Below, one piece after another: positions 7,831-12,921 of a stretch of DNA of 12,921 nt. A model generated the notes under the pieces. It saw only the letters and a program-made list of their open reading frames with translations. It was not told where the DNA came from and ran no database searches. The stretch's first letter is position 1. Each line of letters opens with the position of its first letter. Source of the DNA: a bacterium (lineage in GTDB: Bacteria; Verrucomicrobiota; Verrucomicrobiae; Opitutales; Opitutaceae); the NCBI GenBank assembly GCA_021780625.1, contig JAJXYI010000156.1, positions 1 to 12,921 on the forward strand, read 5' to 3'. Both the position numbers and the translations under genes were made by a program.

Positions 7831-7907
7831 GACCTCCGACCTCTGACCTCTGACCTCCGACCTCCGACCTCTGACCTCTGACTTCTGACCTCTGGCACCT
7901 GGCTTCT
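7831..7907 (+). repeat. Heptanucleotide tandem array (GACCTCY)n
   Basis: Nine consecutive 7-base units run from 7831 to 7893 (gacctcc/gacctct, with one gacttct). Two degenerate units, ggcacct and ggcttct, extend the array to 7907. The period is not a multiple of three, so every frame is translated as a 7-residue periodic peptide; on the minus strand it reads R-S-E-V-x-G-x. Confidence 0.93.
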
Positions 7908-7930
7908 CCCGTGATTGTCTCCATGCCCTC

Positions 7931-7958
7931 CGCCTGTCCGCCGTAGCCTTGGCGAAGG
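7931..7958 (-). repeat. Short dispersed element reading LRQGYGGQA
   Basis: On the minus strand these 28 bases can be read as L-R-Q-G-Y-G-G-Q-A. This signature appears in many spurious hypothetical proteins of Bacteroidota, Planctomycetota and Verrucomicrobiota genomes, because the DNA is a widespread intergenic repeat. The recognition is from memory. Only one copy lies in this window. Confidence 0.5.
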
Positions 7959-8014
7959 TCGATGCCTCGGTGGTTCATACCCAATCGCGTTCACCGATCC
8001 GCAACCGAAATCTC

Positions 8015-8560
8015 ATGCCACACACTCCGGAAGAACTTGATCGAGCGCTGGCCCAGCTGGGACCGTCGCCGGCGGGCGCATCGACCGTGGATTGCGTCTG
8101 CGTGCGGCCCGGCCCCGACCTGCGCGAGTATCCCGCGGTGCTCGAACTCACTGCCGCGCGCGGCGCGGTCGGCGATCGCTGGGAACGCCGCACGTGGATG
8201 TACCTGCCGGACGGCCGGCCCGACCCGCGCGTCCAGGTCGCCGTCTGCAACTCGCGGATCATCGACCTCGTACGCCGACTCGCCGGCACGAGGCATCACC
8301 CGGGCGACACCCTGATGGCAGACCTCGACCTCTCGGAGGCGGCTCTGCCGGTCGGCAGCCGGCTTCGGGTGGGCACGGCCGTGATCGAAGTCAGCGACGT
8401 TGAGAACGACGCCTGCGCGAAGTTCGCACGGCACTACGGCGAGTCGTTTCTGCACTGGATACGGCTCCCGGAGAACCGGCATCGGAGACTGCGCGGCTTG
8501 TTCGCAAGGGTCGTCCAGGATGGCCAGGTGCGAGTCGGCGATCCAATGGGCCGCGCCTGA
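8015..8560 (+). CDS. MOSC domain-containing protein
   Basis: MOSC domains are beta-strand-rich modules related to the C-terminus of molybdenum cofactor sulfurase. They are proposed to carry sulfur on a conserved cysteine for metal-sulfur cofactor assembly or to act in molybdenum-dependent reduction. From ATG 8015 the protein has 181 residues, a normal size for a stand-alone bacterial MOSC protein. The N-terminal part ELTAARGAVGDRWE (44-57) and the segment around AVCNSRIIDLV (76-86) fit the fold. ENDACAKFARHYG (130-142) contains the expected conserved cysteine, C134, in the CxKFxxxxG setting. An in-frame TTG at 7949 would add 22 residues, but these come from the intergenic LRQGYGGQ repeat, so I reject it. 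No obvious Shine-Dalgarno precedes 8015. The gene converges with the membrane-protein gene, leaving 44 bases between them. Confidence 0.85.
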   Translation: MPHTPEELDRALAQLGPSPAGASTVDCVCVRPGPDLREYPAVLELTAARGAVGDRWERRTWMYLPDGRPDPRVQVAVCNSRIIDLVRRLAGTRHHPGDTLMADLDLSEAALPVGSRLRVGTAVIEVSDVENDACAKFARHYGESFLHWIRLPENRHRRLRGLFARVVQDGQVRVGDPMGRA

Positions 8561-8561
8561 C

Positions 8562-8600
8562 GCCGGAAGGGGCGTGCCTTTCGTCAGTCCGGATTCCGGC
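8562..8600. terminator. Possible bidirectional terminator between converging genes
   Basis: Seven-base arms GCCGGAA (8562-8568) and TTCCGGC (8594-8600) fill the 44-base gap between the two convergent stop codons. The 25-base loop is long and only a short TTT follows on the plus side, so the call is weak. Confidence 0.3.
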
Positions 8601-8604
8601 CCGT

Positions 8605-10776
8605 TTAAGCCTTGTCGTCCTCCGTCGCGACCCGATGGAGAAGTACCAGAAGCCCGAGGCACAGGACGGCCACGCCGACCGCAAAGCCCGGAATCGCTGC
8701 CGGAAAAACCAGATGGCCGGCTTCCCAGGGCATGGGCCGGGCGGCGAGCATCCACACGGCGAAGAACCAGACGAGGTGCGCGCCAAGGATCAGACGCGCG
8801 AGCCAGCGAGGATAGGCGGCAAGCCCCAGCGCCACCGCCGTGAACAGGCAGGCGCCGGTGAAATACGAGCTTTGGTGAATCACGGTCGTCCCGGCTCCGA
8901 ACATCAAGAGGCACCAGACCACGCAGGAGGCGCCGGTGAACGCCGCGGTTCGGCGCACCGCGAGTTCGAGCGGCGAGCCGCGCCGCCTCGTCATCAGCCA
9001 AAGCGCCCCGAGTGCGCCGGGCAGCAGGCAGGCCAGCGTCTGGCCATAGTGAAAGAAGCCGGCGATGCGGGAGGTGTTCGTGAACACCGCAAAGGCATCG
9101 CGATAGCGTCCCTTTCGCGCCAGCCCCGCGGCCTGTGTGGTGTTGTCCCACCATCCGGCCTGCCGGCAGAACAGCGCCTCCACGTTCTGGACCTTGTTGT
9201 GAAGGAGCGTTCTCCAGGGCGTCTTTTTATAGGCCTCCCGAATGACGACGAGGCTCGGCCTTGGGTCGATCGCCGGATGGTCGGCAAGGTGGTAGGCGAT
9301 GAGGCGGTTGCCCGGAGGGTCGGCGAATTTCTGATACAGGGTCCAGGGCGTCATCACGGCGACGGCCGCGACCGTGCCGGCCAGGAAGGGGCGCCAGCCG
9401 GGCAACCCCCGTTGCACGAGATAGACGGCCGCCATGCCCGCGATCCCAAACGCGCTCCCGCCGTGACCGAGCATGCCGAGCGCAAGGCACGCGGCGGCGA
9501 GCACCGCATTCCGCACGGACAGGCCGCCGGAGTCCTGGTCGGCCCACAGCAGCGAAGCGGCGGCGAGCAGGTAGGCCGTGGGCAGGAGTTTGGGCCAGTA
9601 GAAGATCGTGTTCAGGAAGAAGAAACCGGAGAATACGCAGGCGACCAGCACCAGGCTGCGCTGCCACGCGTTGAGCGGTAGGCGACGGAGAAATATCCAC
9701 AGTCCAATCCATACCCACGACTGCACGGCCATGCCGACGAGTGCCGCCCCCAGGTCGCCCGATGCGAAGGGCCAGACCAGCACCTCCAGCGCGGCCTGCA
9801 GCGGGGGGCGATCGCTCGAGAGCCAGTCCAGGTAGAACGGACGCAGAGGCAGGCCCTGCGCGATGATGTCGGCCAGTCGGTGCGGCAGAATCGGATCCGC
9901 AGGCAGGTTCGCCAGGATCCGATTCATCGGGACGCCTGCGGGCGATTCCAGACCTCCGTAGAGAAAGGCGCCCTGGCTGTAGAACAGGCAGACGAGCAAG
10001 GCGATCAGGAGCGGCACCAGGAAGTCGCGATCCGCGGCAAGCCGCGCGAGTGTCTTCCAACGGGCAACGCAGAGCGCTGCGGCGAGCGCGAGCAGGGTCC
10101 AGGAGAGGCCCGTGACGAGCCCGTGATGGAGAAAGACGGCGAAGAAATCGAGATAGGCGGCAAGGCCCGAGACCACGAGGGCCCACACCCAGCGGTCAAG
10201 GGAGTCGCGGGCAGGCGCGATCGAGGCGACCGCAAGGCCCGGAAGCAGCAGGCCCGCGAATATCAGCGCCTGAAACAGGGCCAGTTTCAACGCGGCACCC
10301 AAACGTGACGTCGGTTGAAGGGGCGCGCTGATACCTATCCAGCCTCCTCCGGCCTTGGTGTGATCCTCCGCAACCAGAGTCACGGGGTGCCCTCGCCAGC
10401 CGTCAGGCAGGGTCCACCGAAGCCGGACCCAGCGGTCGGCAGGCTCGGAGCGAACCCGAAGGTCCAGACGCACGCCGTCGCTTCGAACCAGATACAGCGA
10501 CACACCCGGGTTTCCGGGAAACCCGGCCACGCCGAGTTCGAGGATGTGGGGAGCGGCGAACGGTCCGACTTGAAGCCGTCCCTCGCCGGCGTCGCCATCC
10601 CGCCGCGAATCCCAGACCTGAATCGCCTTTCCCAGCGCGTGTGCCCCCGCCGGATCCACCCGGGTTGTGCGGGAGAAATCGCCTTCGAGCCTGACGGCTG
10701 GATCCGCTTGGACTCTCGCCGCCGCGACGACGAACAACGCCATCATCACCAGTCTGACGACACCGCGCAGAGTCAT
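8605..10776 (-). CDS. Large polytopic membrane protein, possibly GT-C-like glycosyltransferase
   Basis: The 723-residue product starts with a signal sequence or anchor (RGVVRLVMMALFVVAAARVQA, 4-24). A soluble, probably periplasmic, beta-rich domain follows to about residue 155, including DRWVRLRWTLPDGWRGHPV. The rest is a series of roughly ten to twelve hydrophobic helices, beginning LKLALFQALIFAGLLLPGLAV and ending AIPGFAVGVAVLCLGLLVLL. A hydrophilic loop between early helices (PADPILPHRLADIIAQGLP ... DWLSSDRPPL) resembles the acidic first loop and DRPPL-type motif of GT39/PMT-like enzymes, which transfer sugars from lipid carriers on the outer face of the membrane. That functional reading is tentative, and 'hypothetical membrane protein' is the safe name. 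The start is supported by a GGAGG site seven bases upstream. The gene stands alone, converging with the MOSC gene. Confidence 0.85.
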   Translation of the reverse strand: MTLRGVVRLVMMALFVVAAARVQADPAVRLEGDFSRTTRVDPAGAHALGKAIQVWDSRRDGDAGEGRLQVGPFAAPHILELGVAGFPGNPGVSLYLVRSDGVRLDLRVRSEPADRWVRLRWTLPDGWRGHPVTLVAEDHTKAGGGWIGISAPLQPTSRLGAALKLALFQALIFAGLLLPGLAVASIAPARDSLDRWVWALVVSGLAAYLDFFAVFLHHGLVTGLSWTLLALAAALCVARWKTLARLAADRDFLVPLLIALLVCLFYSQGAFLYGGLESPAGVPMNRILANLPADPILPHRLADIIAQGLPLRPFYLDWLSSDRPPLQAALEVLVWPFASGDLGAALVGMAVQSWVWIGLWIFLRRLPLNAWQRSLVLVACVFSGFFFLNTIFYWPKLLPTAYLLAAASLLWADQDSGGLSVRNAVLAAACLALGMLGHGGSAFGIAGMAAVYLVQRGLPGWRPFLAGTVAAVAVMTPWTLYQKFADPPGNRLIAYHLADHPAIDPRPSLVVIREAYKKTPWRTLLHNKVQNVEALFCRQAGWWDNTTQAAGLARKGRYRDAFAVFTNTSRIAGFFHYGQTLACLLPGALGALWLMTRRRGSPLELAVRRTAAFTGASCVVWCLLMFGAGTTVIHQSSYFTGACLFTAVALGLAAYPRWLARLILGAHLVWFFAVWMLAARPMPWEAGHLVFPAAIPGFAVGVAVLCLGLLVLLHRVATEDDKA

Positions 10777-11109
10777 AATCCGGCCTCCGGGAGCGGGGGA
10801 TGACTAGGGAGCGACATGGAGTGGGTCATGTTGGATCGAAGGGCGGACTTGGGCAGGACGCGACAGGTGCGAGCCTTTCGGAGAGCATCATCTGCCGCAA
10901 GCACTTGGCGGTGGGGGTATTGATCTTTGACTCCGCCGAGGGGCAGCCTACGCTCGGTCCGAGACCCCAGCCTTCAACTCGCGCTCAGCCAAGCGCCTTC
11001 GCTCATCGAAAGCACAAATCAAGTACAATGCCCCATGACCGGCATGAAGGCCTCGAATTCTAGCAAAAAAACGGCCTGACCCGAATGGCTCCTAAACTCA
11101 AAAAGGTAA
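10777..11109. other. Gap without a supportable gene; left border of the accessory region
   Basis: This 333-base stretch separates the minus-strand membrane gene from the accessory cassette. It holds some imperfect GC-rich inverted sequence near 10936-10966 (CCGAG...CTCGG, then GGTC-CGA-GACC). Towards the right it becomes A-rich, with two short related words: cctgacccgaat (about 11076) and, just past the gap, acttgaccccat (about 11118). The one frame of any length, 10800-11063, has no sensible composition. The promoter of the membrane gene must lie here, but I cannot point to it. Confidence 0.55.
10784..10788 (-). promoter_or_regulatory. Ribosome binding site GGAGG of the large membrane protein
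   Basis: On the minus strand GGAGG sits seven bases before the ATG at 10776-10774. This is an ideal spacing and fixes the start ahead of the signal sequence. Confidence 0.75.
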
Positions 11110-11481
11110 ATGGTAAAACTTGACCCCATAGGATCGACCACCGCAAGTTCGCCCCAGAATATCGGCTCGCGCGGCGCGTTTCTCACCGTGGCTGCCGGTG
11201 TGACTTATGAGGGAATTACCGTCGCGGGTGTAGACCAGAACGTATTTTTTAATAGTAGCCACTTTAGCCCTAGTGCCAATCCTCCGGATTTTTCCCTGTT
11301 TACCGGCTCCACCGATTTTTCCCCGACAAAGCCAACCGAGATTTTCGAACCGGGAGCACAAAAAGGTATCTCAATCGGGATACAGTTCCCGACGGTGACG
11401 AAAGTTACGCCCGCGCTGCCGGATGGGTTTTCACCCGGCGGTGGCAGCTTCGGAGGATACGGTGCAGGTGGTAGTTGGTAG
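11110..11481 (+). CDS. Unknown 123-residue protein, possibly a 5'-truncated fragment
   Basis: I do not recognise the family. The product has no signal peptide or membrane segment. It has a beta-like, Ser/Thr/Pro/Phe-rich middle (NVFFNSSHFSPSANPPDFSL) and a glycine-rich end (GGGSFGGYGAGGSW). ATG 11110 directly follows an in-frame TAA (11107-11109) and has no properly spaced ribosome site. The first codons (VKLDPIG) overlap the sequence gtaaaacttgacccc, which resembles the end of a mobile or dispersed element. The real reading frame may therefore once have continued further left, with the present start created by a junction. The stop lies three bases before the next gene, suggesting co-transcription. 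Confidence 0.5.
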   Translation: MVKLDPIGSTTASSPQNIGSRGAFLTVAAGVTYEGITVAGVDQNVFFNSSHFSPSANPPDFSLFTGSTDFSPTKPTEIFEPGAQKGISIGIQFPTVTKVTPALPDGFSPGGGSFGGYGAGGSW

Positions 11482-11484
11482 GCA

Positions 11485-11901
11485 ATGAAAACGGTAATCA
11501 AAGTCCTGATACTTATCGCAGTTGTGGCTGCTATTGTCGCCGTGACCGGGTTGGAGCATGGTGCGTATGTAGGGAACCGGTACGTAGTGACGTATCATAG
11601 CGCTGGCGGCCGGGTTATTGCTGCGGTTATTGGCGTGATTTGTGGCATAGCGGCTTACGGCTGCATAAAACGAAGGATGTATGCTTGGAGGATCGTAACG
11701 GGCTTACTTGTCTCAGTTGCTACTTACGGAGCTGGTTGGCTGATTTGGGAAATAGCGATGATCAGACTGGATTCCGTAGATGATGTGCTAAAGGTTTTGG
11801 TGGAGGGTGCTGAAGTCGCAGCTACGGTCTGGTTTTTGATAGGTTGGTGGTTGCCGCAGAAAGAAGGCTTCAATCGAGCAAAGCAAGACGACGATGCATG
11901 A
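11485..11901 (+). CDS. Small membrane protein with four predicted helices
   Basis: The 138-residue product has four hydrophobic segments, at about residues 5-24, 43-59, 70-88 and 108-124 (ending VWFLIGWWLP), and a charged C-terminal tail (NRAKQDDDA). The start is three bases after the upstream stop, and its own stop overlaps the next possible ATG as ATGA, so the gene looks like the centre of an operon. Base composition is visibly more AT-rich than in genes 1-10776. No family is recognised. A small polytopic protein between two unknown short genes could be an immunity or accessory protein of a secreted factor, but nothing in the sequence proves this. Confidence 0.65.
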   Translation: MKTVIKVLILIAVVAAIVAVTGLEHGAYVGNRYVVTYHSAGGRVIAAVIGVICGIAAYGCIKRRMYAWRIVTGLLVSVATYGAGWLIWEIAMIRLDSVDDVLKVLVEGAEVAATVWFLIGWWLPQKEGFNRAKQDDDA

Positions 11902-12207
11902 ACTCCAATAGCCCCAAACAATGCATATACCGCAATAGCCGGAGGAGCTGGGGTTGGATTTGAGCATCCATCAGGGCATTTCTTCACTGGGGTTCGTTCT
12001 GCTGACGGCACTTACCAGATACTGGACTATGGCGCCGCAAGTCGACCGACACGCGACTATCTCAATGCGTTGATTCAATGGAACTCTACAGCAAGCATTG
12101 TGACGTTAAATGGAGATTCGGAATATCAGGCATGGCTTAAGTCGGGTGGCTACGTGTCCTATTCGTCGCCAATTTCGCAAGCACAGGGGTTCGATCCGGG
12201 GAGATAG
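11898..12207 (+). pseudogene. Frameshifted third cassette gene, 3' end replaced by IS481 remnant
   Basis: ATG 11898 overlaps the stop of the membrane-protein gene (ATGA) and begins MNSNSPK, but this frame stops after about 21 codons. The +1 frame is open from 11902 to the TAG at 12205-12207 and looks coding: NNAYTAIAGGAGVGFEHPSG, then HFFTGVRSADGTYQILDYG and EYQAWLKSGGYVSYSSPIS. It has no ATG of its own. Removing one base from the run ccccaaac (about 11911-11918) would join the two as MNSNSPNNAYTAIAGG.... The last residues (DPGR) and the stop fall in sequence that repeats 24 bases downstream at the IS481 remnant, so the natural C-terminus is probably lost. I do not recognise the family; the GHFF...DGTYQILDYG pattern suggests a small globular alpha/beta domain. 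Confidence 0.55.
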
Positions 12208-12375
12208 GTGACAAACAAACCGGGGTGATAGGTTACACTCTTGGGCAAAATGCCCTGGAAGACCGTCACACCCATGGAAGAAGTCATACGATTCGTCGCG
12301 CTGGCGCAAACCGACCGGTTTACGATCACGGACCTGTGCGAGCAATTTGGGATCAGCCGTAAGACGGCCTACAAG
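12196..12375 (+). mobile_element. Remnant of an IS481-family element (end plus transposase 5' part)
   Basis: Two near-identical 18-base direct repeats, consensus CCGGGGWGATAGGTKACA, lie at 12196-12213 and 12220-12237. They come just before a transposase start, which is how the terminal region of such elements often looks. Transposase similarity starts at 12250 and stops at about 12375; no DDE catalytic core follows. The element is dead, either deleted or interrupted. Confidence 0.6.
12250..12375 (+). pseudogene. IS481-family transposase, N-terminal fragment only
   Basis: Forty-two residues match the characteristic start of IS481-type transposases: MPWKTVTPMEEVIRF, then the helix-turn-helix region FTITDLCEQFGISRKTAYK. 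Full-length enzymes are several times longer and carry a DDE integrase core, none of which is present. The frame stays open to 12567, but the residues after YK are unrelated to the family. An in-frame TTG at 12241 exists, but ATG 12250 gives the usual MPWK start. Confidence 0.78.
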
Positions 12376-12409
12376 TTCCCGTGTGGCTACTCGAAAACAA
12401 GCTCGGCAA

Positions 12410-12431
12410 GTGACGCGTTGCGTGACGTCAC
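12410..12431. other. Small inverted repeat / palindrome at the end of the minus-strand gene
   Basis: GTGACGTCAC (12422-12431) is a perfect 10-base palindrome covering the TGA of the minus-strand gene. GTGACG (12410-12415) can also pair with CGTCAC (12426-12431). It could help to end the minus-strand transcript, but there is no T tract. Confidence 0.3.
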
Positions 12432-12709
12432 AACCCGAGGTTTCGTTCCAGAGCGGGAACAAAATAGATCAAGAAGCACGGAGCGGCGAGCAGCGCCGTC
12501 CACTTGCTCCTTGCCCGCGCGCAGGCAATACCGGCGAGCACATCGGGAAGATAAAGGAGGCTTCTAATTACGATTTCAGAGCGACCGGATACTGAGCCTC
12601 CCGCGCTCATTGCCATGTTCGTGCCATACCCGACAACGATCGCCCCCACGACAGGTATTGCGACCAGACCGGCGATTGCCGCCAGTCGAGCAAGGAAGTC
12701 TTCCCGCAT
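12428..12709 (-). CDS. Small membrane protein next to an IS3 insertion, possibly 5'-truncated
   Basis: From ATG 12709 the product is 93 residues (MREDFLARLAAIAGLVAIP...) with three hydrophobic segments, around residues 5-28, 46-66 and 70-86. A GAGGAA site nine bases upstream (12719-12724) supports this start. The frame continues upstream, however, through a GTG at 12778 and on to the end of the IS3-family element near 12793. That upstream part reads TVICAVIYRVWRRK, which looks like the end of another membrane helix followed by positive charges. The gene may therefore have been longer and may have lost its N-terminal portion to the insertion. No family is recognised. Confidence 0.6.
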   Translation of the reverse strand: MREDFLARLAAIAGLVAIPVVGAIVVGYGTNMAMSAGGSVSGRSEIVIRSLLYLPDVLAGIACARARSKWTALLAAPCFLIYFVPALERNLGL

Positions 12710-12718
12710 CACCGGCTG

Positions 12719-12724
12719 TTCCTC
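12719..12724 (-). promoter_or_regulatory. Candidate ribosome binding site GAGGAA for the 93-residue membrane protein
   Basis: It lies nine bases before ATG 12709 on the minus strand. It favours the internal start over the GTG at 12778. Confidence 0.45.
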
Positions 12725-12792
12725 GGTCGAACGACGCTCCGGGTGTTGCGGTTTGCGCCTCCATACCCGGTAGATCACCGCACAGATGACGG

Positions 12793-12921
12793 TGTGGGCT
12801 TGCCTCGAAAAAATGGACAGAGGGCTAGGCGGCCAATCTGTCTTTGTTTGAGTTGATTTTTTCGAATGCCACAGGGGAGAGATAACCCAAGGAGCTGTGG
12901 CGCCTGTTCGGATTATAAAAG
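12793..12921 (-). mobile_element. End of an IS3-family insertion sequence, continuing beyond the window
   Basis: The left border on the plus strand reads TGTGGGCTTGCCTCGAAAAA then TGGACAG. This fits the TG...CA ends and the GAAAAxxTGGACA inner part common among IS3-family terminal repeats. The border could equally be the TG at 12795. The transposase gene it carries runs leftwards towards this end. Confidence 0.65.
12825..12921 (-). CDS. IS3-family transposase OrfB, C-terminal end (5' part outside window)
   Basis: The minus-strand frame entering from the right edge reads YNPNRRHSSLGYLSPVAFEK followed by INSNKDRLAA and a TAG at 12827-12825. The YN..R.HSSLGYLSP.xFE signature is the conserved C-terminus of IS3-family integrase-core transposases. 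Only about 30 residues are in the window, so integrity of the catalytic core cannot be judged. Confidence 0.88.
   Translation of the reverse strand, partial: FYNPNRRHSSLGYLSPVAFEKINSNKDRLAA

Larger units (their letters stand above)
7279..8014. other. Repeat-rich intergenic region, no supportable gene
   Basis: These 736 bases lie between the prenyl synthase stop and the MOSC start. They contain two copies of a composite hairpin repeat, two further perfect hairpins, a short motif reading EQKATKGTK on the minus strand (7753-7785), a 7-base tandem array and an LRQGYGGQ-type element. Reading frames here have repeat-derived or arginine/proline/serine-rich products and no recognisable domain. Confidence 0.75.

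Noticed and set aside
7831..7907. CRISPR-like array
   Set aside because: The units are contiguous 7-base repeats with no spacers, and no cas gene is nearby.
7719..7994. Minus-strand frame of about 90 codons with RSEV-type peptide repeats
   Set aside because: The peptide periodicity is explained by the 7-base DNA array, and the remainder comes from other intergenic repeats.
7949..8014. N-terminal extension of the MOSC protein from a TTG codon
   Set aside because: These codons lie in the LRQGYGGQ repeat and nearby filler, and ATG 8015 gives the normal domain start.
7991..9154. Minus-strand open frame of 387 codons covering the MOSC gene and the end of the large membrane gene
   Set aside because: It overlaps two well-supported genes in another frame, and the product is arginine-rich without recognisable features.
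10936..10966. Structured RNA or riboswitch in the gap upstream of the accessory cassette
   Set aside because: The inverted sequences are short, overlapping and mutually exclusive, and no known RNA consensus is recognisable.
10800..11063. Plus-strand frame of 87 codons in the gap before the accessory cassette
   Set aside because: Its composition is H/R/S/P-rich, it has no ribosome site and no domain, and it looks like noncoding sequence.
12106..12462. Minus-strand frame of 118 codons across the IS481 remnant
   Set aside because: It is antisense to the recognisable transposase N-terminus and crosses the element junction.
12376..12567. C-terminal continuation of the IS481 transposase frame
   Set aside because: The frame is open but the residues no longer match the family, so it is chance readthrough into unrelated DNA.

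Overview
The window is GC-rich bacterial DNA. It most resembles a verrucomicrobial (Opitutaceae-like) chromosome. That placement is an inference from three things: a giant secreted protein with the tandem C-terminal 'GDxxxVAGF...RAVGPSLAN' repeats that I associate with that group, the Ig-rich protein architecture, and intergenic filler made of short hairpin and heptamer repeats. No rRNA, tRNA or other phylogenetic marker is present, so the placement is tentative.

Positions 1-7278 hold three plus-strand genes. The first is the C-terminal part of a secretin (GspD/PilQ superfamily outer-membrane channel), which enters from the left edge. It is followed after 39 bases by a 1649-residue exported protein made of a signal peptide, eight glycine-rich repeats, about eight Ig-like domains, a beta-rich linker and two copies of a C-terminal module. 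After two GC-rich hairpins comes a long-chain polyprenyl diphosphate synthase, probably supplying the quinone side chain. The spacing suggests that the secretin and the giant protein are co-transcribed; whether the channel exports that protein is only a hypothesis.

Positions 7279-8014 form a gene-free stretch of 736 bases packed with repeats: two copies of a composite hairpin element with further hairpins between them, an array of 7-base repeats, and a short element that reads LRQGYGGQ on the minus strand. A MOSC-domain protein follows on the plus strand. It converges with a large minus-strand polytopic membrane protein that has a signal sequence and a periplasmic beta-rich domain, and that may be a GT-C-like glycosyltransferase.

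Positions 10777-12921 are a degraded accessory region with visibly lower GC. After about 330 bases without a supportable gene come three tightly packed frames: an unknown 123-residue protein, a four-helix membrane protein of 138 residues, and a third frame that starts with an ATGA overlap but is broken by a one-base frameshift. The third frame ends inside the remnant of an IS481-like element, of which only the end and the transposase N-terminus survive. A small minus-strand membrane protein follows. Its upstream side is cut by the end of an IS3-family element whose transposase C-terminus runs off the right edge. I see no complete defence or secretion system. The least explained part is the three-frame cassette at 11110-12207.
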